From JAXLYE01 sp046351595 (lineage in GTDB: Bacteria > Myxococcota_A > Polyangia > Palsa-1104 > JAEUJZ01), in assembly GCA_046351595.1 (NCBI GenBank), contig JAXLYE010000005.1, forward strand, positions 186,001 through 250,000: DNA of 64,000 nucleotides. Direction: 5' to 3'. Under the pieces are notes generated by a model, which was not told where the DNA came from, made no database searches, and saw only the letters and a program-made list of their open reading frames with translations. Of this stretch, positions 17,687 to 27,276 are shown in pieces (position 1 is the stretch's first letter; the number at the start of each line of letters is the position of its first letter). Made by a program: the position numbers and the translations under genes.

Positions 17687-19213
17687 TCAGTCGTTGAACA
17701 GCTTGACCTCGCTGTTGTGCAGCGGGCCGGTGCGCTTGATCGGGCGCGTGGGCTTGGGCCGGCCGGTGGGCTGGCCCGTAGGCTGGCCCGTAGGCTGGCC
17801 CGACCGCTTCGCGCCCGCGCCCTTGCCGAGCCGCGCCGCACCGCCGGCCGCCGCCACCGGCTTCTTCGTCTGCGCGCCCGCTACGCCCGCCGCTGCGGCC
17901 TCGGGTACGAGCACCGCGTGCACCTTCACGGCCTGGTCGCGCCGCAGGTCCAGCCGCTGCTCGCCGTAGCCGGGCTTCTTCAGGACCACCCCCTGCACCC
18001 CGGGCGCCGGCGGCCGCTCCTGCAAGAGCGGCGTCCGCCCGAGCGCCACCCCGTCGGGCGTGCCGATCACCTCGGCGCCCGCCGGCTCGCTGGTGATGCT
18101 CCACGAGATCGCCGCCGCCGGCCGCACGTGCTCGGGCCGCCCGAGCAGGTGCCACAGCGCGCCCGCTCCGACCACACCGACCAGCGCCGCCGCCACCGAC
18201 CACGCCCACAGGCTGCGCCGCAGCGCCAGCTGCCCCGTGCCCTGCCCGAGCGTGGTGTGCCGGGGCTGCTGCAGGTGCACGGTCTGCGCCGCGACGATGC
18301 CGATCTTCGAGGCCGTCAGCTCCCCGAGCTCGCCGTTCTGGAGCGAGATGAGCTCGCCCGCCACCGCCAGCATCGTCGGCCGCCGCTTGGGGTCCTTGGC
18401 GAGCATGCGCTCGACCAGCGCCACCAGCGGCGGGTCCGTGCTCGGCGCCAGCTGCAGCAGCGACGGCGGCGGCGCGAACAGCTGGCGCCCGATGATCTGC
18501 GCGTCCTGCTCGCCGACGAACGGCGGCCGCCCGCTCAGCATCTCGAAGAGCATCACCCCGAGCGCGTAGACGTCGGTGCGGTCGCAGACCTCGCCCTCGC
18601 CGCCGCACTGCTCGGGCGCCATATACGTCGGCGTGCCGATCATGACGCCGGTGCGCGTCTTTACGCTGCCGCCCTGCGCCGTCGTCTGCTGCGCCCACTT
18701 GGCGATGCCGAAGTCGAGCACCTTCACCCGCTCGCCATCTTTACCGTTCGGGCCCTCCACGCCCCCCGGGCCCCCCGGCACGAGCATGACGTTCTCGGGC
18801 TTCAAGTCGCGGTGGACGATGCGCTTGGCGTGGACCGCGGCCAGGGTGCGGGCGAGCTGCACGCCGATCTCCAGGGACTGGGCGTGCGTCAGGCCGATGC
18901 GCTGGCAGCGGCTGCGCAGCGACTCGCCCTCGAGCAGCTCCATGGCGATGTACGGGGCGCCGCTCGGGGCCTCGCCGATGTCGAAGATCTTGACGACGCC
19001 GGGGTGGTCGACGATGCCGATGGTGCGCGCCTCGTTGAGGAAGCGGCCGGACATCTGCTCGTCGGCGATGTGCTCGGGGCGCAGGACCTTGAGGGCGATG
19101 CGGCGGCCGGGCTGGCCGCTTTGGCTGAGCTCGCGCGCCTCGTAGACCTGGCCCATGCCGCCCTCGCCGAGCAGGCTCACGATCTGATATGGGCCGATCC
19201 GCTGTCCGAGCAT
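17687..19213 (-). CDS. Ser/Thr protein kinase with PEGA domain
   Basis: A 508-residue transmembrane kinase. The kinase domain covers about residues 8-290, with glycine loop GEGGMGQVYE (16-25), HRDLKPEN (134-141) and DFG (167-169). One membrane helix follows (about 337-357), then an extracytoplasmic PEGA domain (about 368-437, SEPAGAEVIGTPDGVALGRTP) and an Ala/Lys tail with repeated GQPT. ATG 19213 starts directly before the kinase fold; an upstream in-frame start at 19273 would add 20 unlikely residues. It heads the minus-strand operon and probably senses the envelope through PEGA. Confidence 0.92.
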   Translation of the reverse strand: MLGQRIGPYQIVSLLGEGGMGQVYEARELSQSGQPGRRIALKVLRPEHIADEQMSGRFLNEARTIGIVDHPGVVKIFDIGEAPSGAPYIAMELLEGESLRSRCQRIGLTHAQSLEIGVQLARTLAAVHAKRIVHRDLKPENVMLVPGGPGGVEGPNGKDGERVKVLDFGIAKWAQQTTAQGGSVKTRTGVMIGTPTYMAPEQCGGEGEVCDRTDVYALGVMLFEMLSGRPPFVGEQDAQIIGRQLFAPPPSLLQLAPSTDPPLVALVERMLAKDPKRRPTMLAVAGELISLQNGELGELTASKIGIVAAQTVHLQQPRHTTLGQGTGQLALRRSLWAWSVAAALVGVVGAGALWHLLGRPEHVRPAAAISWSITSEPAGAEVIGTPDGVALGRTPLLQERPPAPGVQGVVLKKPGYGEQRLDLRRDQAVKVHAVLVPEAAAAGVAGAQTKKPVAAAGGAARLGKGAGAKRSGQPTGQPTGQPTGRPKPTRPIKRTGPLHNSEVKLFND

Positions 19214-19522
19214 CGCCGTCCGGGGCCGCCGCTCTCGCTGCTGGCAAAAGGGGTGGGGTGCTCGCGCGCTCAATGCCGCCCGGGAGCGCCCGTCGCCGTC
19301 GAGAACGGGTCCAGCCTGCGGACATTATACCGCCCTGCGCCGTGCTGCGGGCGGCGGCGTGCTGCACCGTGATGGCATTTACAGGCGCGCGGTCTTGGGG
19401 CTACTTTGGGGTCCGACGTCGGGGCCGATGTCGGCGGCAGCGACGAAGCAGGCCGCCGACCGCGCGGAGCGGCGGCCCGGCCGACGTAAAGGGCCAGGAC
19501 AACAGACAGACGGAGACGAGAG

Positions 19523-19852
19523 ATGCCGTCGGATGCGGAGCGGATCCTGGAGCAGGCCACGACCTGGCGCGGTGCGGGCCTGGGTGTGGCGCTGTGCACC
19601 GTCGTGCGGACGTGGGGCAGCTCGCCCCGCCCCGCCGGCAGCCAGCTCGTGGTCAGCGAGCGCGGCGAGTTCTTGGGCTCGGTCTCGGGCGGCTGCATCG
19701 AGGGCGCGGTGATCACCGCGGCGCTCGGGGTGATCGCCGACCCGGGGCACGCGCCGCGCCTGCTCGACTTCGGCGTCACCAACGAGATGGCGTGGGAGGT
19801 CGGGCTGGCCTGCGGCGGCCGCGTGCAGGTCTTTGTGGAGGCGCTGACATGA
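19523..19852 (+). CDS. XdhC/CoxI N-terminal-domain protein
   Basis: A 109-residue protein matching the XdhC_CoxI domain (WGSSPRPAGSQLVV and SGGCIEGAV). XdhC proteins deliver sulfurated molybdenum cofactor to xanthine dehydrogenase and CO-dehydrogenase-type hydroxylases. Here the domain is a separate protein and its partner, the Rossmann half, is the next gene with an ATGA overlap. GGAG is 6 bases upstream of ATG 19523. The 309-base gap before it, shared with the divergent kinase, probably holds both promoters, but no clear boxes were found. Confidence 0.88.
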   Translation: MPSDAERILEQATTWRGAGLGVALCTVVRTWGSSPRPAGSQLVVSERGEFLGSVSGGCIEGAVITAALGVIADPGHAPRLLDFGVTNEMAWEVGLACGGRVQVFVEALT

Positions 19853-20606
19853 AGGCCGAGACGCTGGAGTCGCTGCAGGCCGAGGTGCGCGCGCGCCGCG
19901 CCGTCGTGCTGATCACCGGGCTTACGAGCGGCACGCAGCAGCTGATTCATCAGGATGTGCTGGATCGGCCCGATCGGGCTGATCGGGCCGAGCAGGCGGA
20001 TGCGACCGACGGGGCGCCCGGCGCGGTCCCGCCCGGGGTGCTGGCCGCCGCGCGCGCCGCGGTGCAGCGCGATCAGCCGACCCTTTTGGAGCCGCCCGAG
20101 TCGGGGAGCGGCGAGCCGCTGTTCGTGCACCCGTTCTGCCCGGCGGTGCGGCTCTTGATCGTCGGCGCCGTGCACATCGCCCAGCCGCTGTCGCAGCTCG
20201 CGGCGCTGGCCGGCCTCGCGGTGACGGTGATCGACCCGCGCACCGCGTTCTCGACGGAGGAGCGCTTCCCCGGGGTGACGCGGGTGACGCTGTGGCCGGG
20301 CGCGGCGCTCGACGAGCTGCGCCCGGATCGCCGCACCGCGGTGGTCACGCTGACGCACGATCCCAAGCTCGACGATCCGGCGCTGGAGCGGGCGCTGCGC
20401 AGCGACGCCTTCTACATCGGCTCGCTCGGCAGCGGCAAGACCCACGCGGCGCGGCTCGGACGCCTGCGCGGGCGCGGCTTCGGCGACGAGGATCTGGCGC
20501 GCATCCGCGGCCCGGTCGGGCTCAAGATCGGCGCCCGCTCGCCGGCCGAGATCGGGGTGTCGATCCTGGCGCAGCTCATCGAGACGTTGCGGCGCGAGCC
20601 CGCGGC

Positions 20607-20610
<4 letters not shown>
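19849..20610 (+). CDS. XdhC C-terminal Rossmann-domain protein
   Basis: A 253-residue protein. After an N-terminal segment and a low-complexity Asp/Arg insert (residues about 40-60), it carries the XdhC Rossmann domain: LLIVGAVHIAQPLSQLA, TVIDPRTAF, LTHDPKLDDPAL, FYIGSLGSGKTHAARL and GLKIGARSPAEIGVSILAQ. It should bind a nucleotide and molybdenum cofactor and work with the XdhC_CoxI half encoded just upstream. Four-base overlaps on both sides indicate coupled translation within the maturation operon. Confidence 0.9.
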
Positions 20611-22460
<1,850 letters not shown>

Positions 22461-23510
22461 ATGTCGAGCTTACGGATCGAAGAGAAGTTCACGGTGCCGG
22501 CGCCGGTGGAGAGGGTGTGGCGCTTCCTCCTGGACCCGGTGCAGGTCGCGGGCTGCCTGCCGGGCGCGCGGCTCGACGGCAGCGACGGCGCGGGCACGTT
22601 CACCGGGACCATGAAGGTCAAGGTCGGCCCGGTGACCACGGAGTTCCGCGGCAAGGCCACCTTCGTCGAGGTCGACGAGGCCGGGCGGCGCATGCGGCTT
22701 ACCGGCACCGGCGACGACAAGGCCGGCGGCGGCTCGGCGCGCATGAGCATGGAGGGCCGCGTGCTTGCCGCGGCCGACGGCGGCTCCGAGGTCACGGTCA
22801 CCGCCGACGTCGAGCTCGCGGGCAAGCTGGTGCGCTTCGGGCGCGGCATGATCGAGGGCGTCTCCAAGCAGCTCTTCAAGCAGTTCGCCGAGCGCGCCCG
22901 CACCCAGCTCGCGGCCCCGGCCCCGGATGCGCCCGCCCCTGCGGCGGCTGCGAGCGAGCCCGAGCCCGCGCCGGCCGCCGAGCCGACCGCCGCCGCCGCC
23001 CCGACGCCGCCGCCTGCGACCGCCGAGCCGGCGAGCGCTGCGCCCGCGCCCTCGGCGGCCACGCCGACGCCTGCGGCCACCGAGCCGGCCAAGGGCCCGC
23101 CGCCGGCCCCGGCCGATGCGCCGTCGACGGAGCTCGCACCGGCCGCCCCGACGGCGCTCGCGGCCGCCGCCCCGATGGAGCTCGCACCGGTCGCGCCCAG
23201 CGCGCTCGCGGCCGCCGCTCCGATGGAGCTCGCACCGGTCGCGCCCAGCGCGCTCGCGGCCGCCGCTCCGATGGAGCTCGCACCGGTCGCGCCCAGCGCG
23301 CTCGTGCCGGCTGCGCCGACGGCGCTCGCACCCGCTGCGCCCAGCGCGCTCGCACCCGCTGCGCCGACGGCGCTTGCACCCGCTGCGCCCAGCGCGCTCG
23401 CGCCGGCCAAGAAGGACGACGAGGTGCTCGACGCCGGCGCGCTGATCTGGACCGTGCTGTGGGAGCGCATCACCCGCTTCTTCCGCCGCCTGTTCGGGCG
23501 CGGCGGCTGA
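22461..23510 (+). CDS. coxG: CoxG-like SRPBCC protein with repetitive tail
   Basis: A 349-residue protein. Residues 1 to about 150 are the CoxG/SRPBCC domain (FTVPAPVERVWRFLLDP, VAGCLPGARLDG, MKVKVGPV), which in CO dehydrogenase clusters recruits the enzyme to the membrane. An Ala/Pro-rich tail (about 155-315) contains 16-residue repeats (ALAAAAPMELAPVAPS and variants), followed by an amphipathic C-terminus LIWTVLWERITRFFRRLFG, a probable membrane anchor. It is the last gene of the maturation operon, one base after the fusion gene. No coxMSL-type subunits occur in the window. Confidence 0.87.
   Translation: MSSLRIEEKFTVPAPVERVWRFLLDPVQVAGCLPGARLDGSDGAGTFTGTMKVKVGPVTTEFRGKATFVEVDEAGRRMRLTGTGDDKAGGGSARMSMEGRVLAAADGGSEVTVTADVELAGKLVRFGRGMIEGVSKQLFKQFAERARTQLAAPAPDAPAPAAAASEPEPAPAAEPTAAAAPTPPPATAEPASAAPAPSAATPTPAATEPAKGPPPAPADAPSTELAPAAPTALAAAAPMELAPVAPSALAAAAPMELAPVAPSALAAAAPMELAPVAPSALVPAAPTALAPAAPSALAPAAPTALAPAAPSALAPAKKDDEVLDAGALIWTVLWERITRFFRRLFGRGG
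23155..23405 (+). repeat. 48-bp in-frame tandem repeat in coxG
   Basis: Three nearly identical 48-bp units encode ALAAAAPMELAPVAPS, followed by more diverged units of the same 16-residue period (ALAPAAPTALAPAAPS). Frame is kept throughout, consistent with an expandable spacer between the CoxG domain and the C-terminal anchor. Confidence 0.85.
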
Positions 23511-23575
23511 CGCGGAGCGGGAACGGGGAGGCCCGCGCCGGCTCGGTCGGCGGCGGGCGGAGGCGGGAAGGCTTC

Positions 23576-25888
23576 TTACGGCGTGGGCTGCGCCTTCGCC
23601 CCGTGGCCCTGCGTGTGGCCGTGGCCCTGAATGATCTCGCGGAAGCGGCTGCCGTCGAGGACCTCGTGCTGCAGGAGCTCCTTGGCGACCAGCTCCAGCG
23701 CGTCGCGGTGGTCGCGCACGATCTGGCGCGCCTGGGCGTAGCGCTCCTCCAGCAGGCCGCCGACCTCCTGATCGATGGCGCGCGCGGTCTCGTCACTGAC
23801 CTCGCGTGAGCCGGCGAGCCCCTGGCCGGGCACGTCGAGGAACTGGCCGCGGCCGCTGTCGAAGGACTGCAGGCCGAGCGACCTGGACATGCCGAACTCG
23901 GTCACCATGCGCCGCGCCAGCGACGTCGCGCGCTGCAGGTCGTCCTGGGCGCCGGTCGAGATGTCGGCGAGCAGCTCCTGCTCGGCCGCGCGCCCGCCGA
24001 GCAGCACGGTGATGCGGTCGAGCAGCTCGGTCCGCGTCAAGAGGTAGCGGTCGCCGTCCTCCTCGCGCGGCTGCTGCATGGTGTAGCCGAGCGCGCCGAT
24101 GCCGCGCGGCACGATCGAGATCTTCTTCACCTCGTCCGCCGTCGGCAGGAGCGTCGCCACAAGGGCGTGCCCGCACTCATGGTAGGCGACCTGCGTCTTG
24201 TCCTTGGGCGACAGCCGCCGCGACTTGCGCTCCAGGCCGGCGACGACGCGCTCCAGCGCCTCCTGGAAGTCGCGCTCGGACACCGCGTCGGCCTGGCGCC
24301 GCGCCGCCAGCAGCGCCGCCTCGTTGACCAGGTTCGCCAGGTCGGCGCCGACCAGGCCCGCGGTCATCGCCGCGATCTTCTCGAGCTGCACGTCCTTGGC
24401 CATCACCACCTTGCGGGCGTGCACCTGCAGGATCTCCAGGCGGTCCTCCAGCGTCGGGCGGTCGACGACGACGCGGCGGTCGAAGCGGCCGGCGCGCAAG
24501 AGCGCCGGGTCGAGGATCTCGGGCCGGTTGGTGGCGGCCATGACGATGATGCCGGTCGAGGTGTCGAAGCCGTCCATCTCGCTGAGCAGCTGGTCGAGCG
24601 TCTGCTCGCGCTCCTCGTGCGTGACCACCGGGCCGGCGACGCCGCGGGCGCGGCCGATGGCGTCGAGCTCGTCGATGAAGATGATGCCCGGGGCCTTCTG
24701 CTTGGCCTCGGTGAACAGGTCGCGCACGCGCGCCGCGCCGACGCCGACGAACATCTCGACGAACTCCGAGCCGGAGATGCTGAAGAAGGGCACCTTGGCC
24801 TCGCCGGCGACGGCGCGCGCCAGGAGCGTCTTGCCGGTGCCGGGCGGGCCGACGAGCAGCACGCCGCGCGGGATGCGGCCGCCCAGGCGCGTGTAGCGCT
24901 CGGGCGAGCGCAAGAAGTCGATGATCTCGACCAGCTCGGCCTTGGCCTCGCGCTGGCCGGCGACGTCGGCGAAGGTGACGCCGGTGCCCTTCTCGCCGTA
25001 CTCCTGCGCCTTGTTCTTGCCGAAGTTGAAGACCGAGCTGCCGATGCCGCCGAGGCCGGAGCCGGCGCGGCGCATCAGCCAGCTGGCGAAGAAGAACAAG
25101 AGCACCATGGGCAAGAGCCAGCTCCCCAGCGTCACCAGCAGCGACGGCGTCGACACCGCGTCGTAGGGGATCTTCTTCTCGTTGAGCTTGTTGATGAGAT
25201 CGCGCTCGGCGCTCTCGAGCCGGCCGGTGCGGAAGACGACGAGCTTGGTGCTGTCGCGCAGACCCGGCCAGCTGCCGCCGCTGCCGGCGGTGCCGCTCGG
25301 GCCCGCGGCGCCCGCGGCCGGGGTTGCCGTCGCGGCCGGGGCCGGGCTCGCGGCGGGGGGCGGGGTCGCCGGGGCTGCGGCGGCCGCAGGCGGGGGTGTC
25401 GCTGGCACCGTCGTCGTTGTTGCGGCCGGGGCGGCCGGGGCGGCCGGGGCGGCCGGGGCGGCCGTTGCAGCCGGGGCGGGCGGCGCTGCGCCCGGCGCGG
25501 GTCCGGTGCTGGCGGCCGGCGGCGGCGCCTGCGTGCCGGCCGCGGCCTCACCGAGGATGGTGTCGACCTGGAACGTGACGCTCTTGAACTGCCCCTTGTC
25601 GACCATCTGCATGAACTGGTCGAAGGTGACGCGGTGCTCGGACAGGCCGAGCAGGCGCGGCAGCCCGATGAGCAGCATGAGCAGCAGCAGGAACAGCCAC
25701 AGCCGGGGGGTCGCGGGCGGCTCATCGGGACCCTTGTCGCCCCCGGAGAGCCCGGAGCGCGGCGAGCGGCCGCCGGAGCCAGGAGGGGGCGAGCCCGGGG
25801 TCCTGCCACCACCGGGGCCGCTCTGCCGGTTGCTGGGGCCGGACGCGAGGAGCCGGTGCGGCGGTTGCGCTGTCTTGAGGGTCATCAT
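23576..25888 (-). CDS. ftsH: ATP-dependent zinc metalloprotease FtsH
   Basis: A 770-residue FtsH. It has a Gly/Pro-rich cytoplasmic N-terminus, membrane helix 1 (about 62-80), a periplasmic domain with an Ala/Pro/Thr insert (about 113-206), helix 2 (about 250-271), an AAA module with Walker A GPPGTGKT (347-354), Walker B IIFIDELDAIG and arginine-finger region NRPEILDPALLRAGRFDRR, and the protease motif HECGH (570-574) in place of the common HEAGH. It degrades unfolded or regulatory membrane proteins. ATG 25888 (or 25885) follows AGGAG by a few bases. The roughly 90-residue low-complexity periplasmic insert is unusual for FtsH. Confidence 0.96.
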   Translation of the reverse strand: MMTLKTAQPPHRLLASGPSNRQSGPGGGRTPGSPPPGSGGRSPRSGLSGGDKGPDEPPATPRLWLFLLLLMLLIGLPRLLGLSEHRVTFDQFMQMVDKGQFKSVTFQVDTILGEAAAGTQAPPPAASTGPAPGAAPPAPAATAAPAAPAAPAAPAATTTTVPATPPPAAAAAPATPPPAASPAPAATATPAAGAAGPSGTAGSGGSWPGLRDSTKLVVFRTGRLESAERDLINKLNEKKIPYDAVSTPSLLVTLGSWLLPMVLLFFFASWLMRRAGSGLGGIGSSVFNFGKNKAQEYGEKGTGVTFADVAGQREAKAELVEIIDFLRSPERYTRLGGRIPRGVLLVGPPGTGKTLLARAVAGEAKVPFFSISGSEFVEMFVGVGAARVRDLFTEAKQKAPGIIFIDELDAIGRARGVAGPVVTHEEREQTLDQLLSEMDGFDTSTGIIVMAATNRPEILDPALLRAGRFDRRVVVDRPTLEDRLEILQVHARKVVMAKDVQLEKIAAMTAGLVGADLANLVNEAALLAARRQADAVSERDFQEALERVVAGLERKSRRLSPKDKTQVAYHECGHALVATLLPTADEVKKISIVPRGIGALGYTMQQPREEDGDRYLLTRTELLDRITVLLGGRAAEQELLADISTGAQDDLQRATSLARRMVTEFGMSRSLGLQSFDSGRGQFLDVPGQGLAGSREVSDETARAIDQEVGGLLEERYAQARQIVRDHRDALELVAKELLQHEVLDGSRFREIIQGHGHTQGHGAKAQPTP

Positions 25889-26209
25889 TCGTCTCCTGCT
25901 ACACAGGTCACCGGTTTTTTTCCGATGACGACCCCGCGCGGGAAGCACGCGGCGCCAGAAAGTAAGTAGTGAGGCTCATCGAGCTTGGCCAGGGCCTTGC
26001 GCCAGAGGGGCACGGAAGGTGCCCCTGTATACGACGGACGCGACACAATGTAGTCATGCTCAGGCTGACAGGCCATGAGCGATTCGCCAGGACCGGCCCC
26101 AGCACGGCCGCGCGACCGGGTCGCACCAGCGACCGCCTGAAGGAGCTCGACGTAGGGCGCAGGCCCAGCGCCGCTCCGCGCCGGTGAGTCAGCGCCGGCT
26201 CGCGGCGGC
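25889..26209 (-). other. Intergenic leader of ftsH with a hairpin
   Basis: No gene is seen. AGGGGCAC (26006-26013) and GTGCCCCT (26019-26026) form a perfect 8-bp hairpin with a 5-base loop and no T run on either side, so it is not a standard terminator. A nearly identical hairpin occurs at 56461-56480. Confidence 0.5.
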
Positions 26210-27067
26210 TCAGCGTCGGCTGCGGAAGGCGGCGCGGGCGGCGCGGGACTCGGGGCTGCGCCAGGCCGCCTCGCGCAGCGCGAGGATCTCGGCGTCGACC
26301 GCGGCGGGCAGAGCGCTGCCGCCCTGCTGGCTGAGCAGCGCCTCCATCAGCACGCGCGTGCCGCGCACCGCGAGCGGGGGCATCGCCGCGACCTTGCGCG
26401 CCAGCTCGAGCGCCGTGGCCTGCACCTCCTCGGCCGGCACCAGGCGGTTGAGCAGGCCCAGCGCGAGCGCGTCCGCGGCCTCGACGGGCTGCGCCAGAAG
26501 CAGGATCTCCCTGGCGCGCGCGAGCCCGCACAGCGCGCAGAGCCGCGCGACGCCGAGCGGGGTATAGACAAGGCCCATGCGCACCGGCGGCATGAGCAGC
26601 TGTACGCCGGGGTGCCCGACACGCAGGTCGCAGGCCAGCGCCAGCTCGCAGCCCGCCCCGATCGCCGGGCCGTTCAGCGCCGCGATCACCGGCAGCGGCC
26701 CCTGGCTGACCGCGTGCAGGGCGGCGGCGAGCGGGCCGTGGCCGCGCAGCCAGTCGCTGTCGGGCTCCTCGGGCAGCGCGCGGATGTCGTAGCCCGCCGA
26801 GAACGTCGGGCCGGCGCCGGTCAGCACCGCGGCCCGTGCGCCCTCTCTCGCCGCCCGCTCGATCGCCCGGCACAGCGCGTCGAACAGCGCGGGGTCGAGG
26901 GCGTTGCGCTTGGCGACGTGATCAATCGTCAAGAGCGCCACCGGGGCCGCGGCCGGCTTCGAGTCGGGGCCCAAAGCCGAAGACGAGCCCGAAGACGAGC
27001 CCGAATCCGAAGCCGATGCCGAAGCCGATGCCGATGGCACGAAGGTCAGGTGCAGGCGCGGGCTCAC
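26210..27067 (-). CDS. Enoyl-CoA hydratase/isomerase family protein
   Basis: A 285-residue crotonase-fold protein. Oxyanion-hole segments are visible (FSAGYDI and NGPAIGAGCEL), with the first catalytic Glu position occupied in GCELALACDL. The region that usually carries the second Glu (PEI/PEV before LG) reads PPVRMGL, so hydratase activity is doubtful and a different crotonase reaction is possible. Between the first two strands lies a Ser/Ala/Asp-rich insert from a degenerate DNA repeat (about 26955-27040). GTG 27067 was chosen because the first strand (RLHLTFV) begins there; upstream residues are Arg/Pro-rich and unconvincing. Confidence 0.82.
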   Translation of the reverse strand: MSPRLHLTFVPSASASASASDSGSSSGSSSALGPDSKPAAAPVALLTIDHVAKRNALDPALFDALCRAIERAAREGARAAVLTGAGPTFSAGYDIRALPEEPDSDWLRGHGPLAAALHAVSQGPLPVIAALNGPAIGAGCELALACDLRVGHPGVQLLMPPVRMGLVYTPLGVARLCALCGLARAREILLLAQPVEAADALALGLLNRLVPAEEVQATALELARKVAAMPPLAVRGTRVLMEALLSQQGGSALPAAVDAEILALREAAWRSPESRAARAAFRSRR

Positions 27068-27276
27068 GCCCCGGGTTCTATCAGGGCTGTGGCCTGCCGC
27101 ACAACTGCGCGGTCGGCTCCCGATACCCGACCCTTCGGGCAAGGCCCGAAGGCAGCCGGCGTCCAGCTCGGCCCCTGCTCGACCCGGGCCTGCTCTGGCC
27201 CGGGCTGGCCCAGCCTTTGGCAAGACCGCGAAATACAGCGGATGGCCGGCGAAGGGATCGGATATGATGGGGCGCA

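Noticed and set aside
26006..26026. Rho-independent terminator of the crotonase-like gene
   Set aside because: The stem is perfect but no T run follows on either strand.
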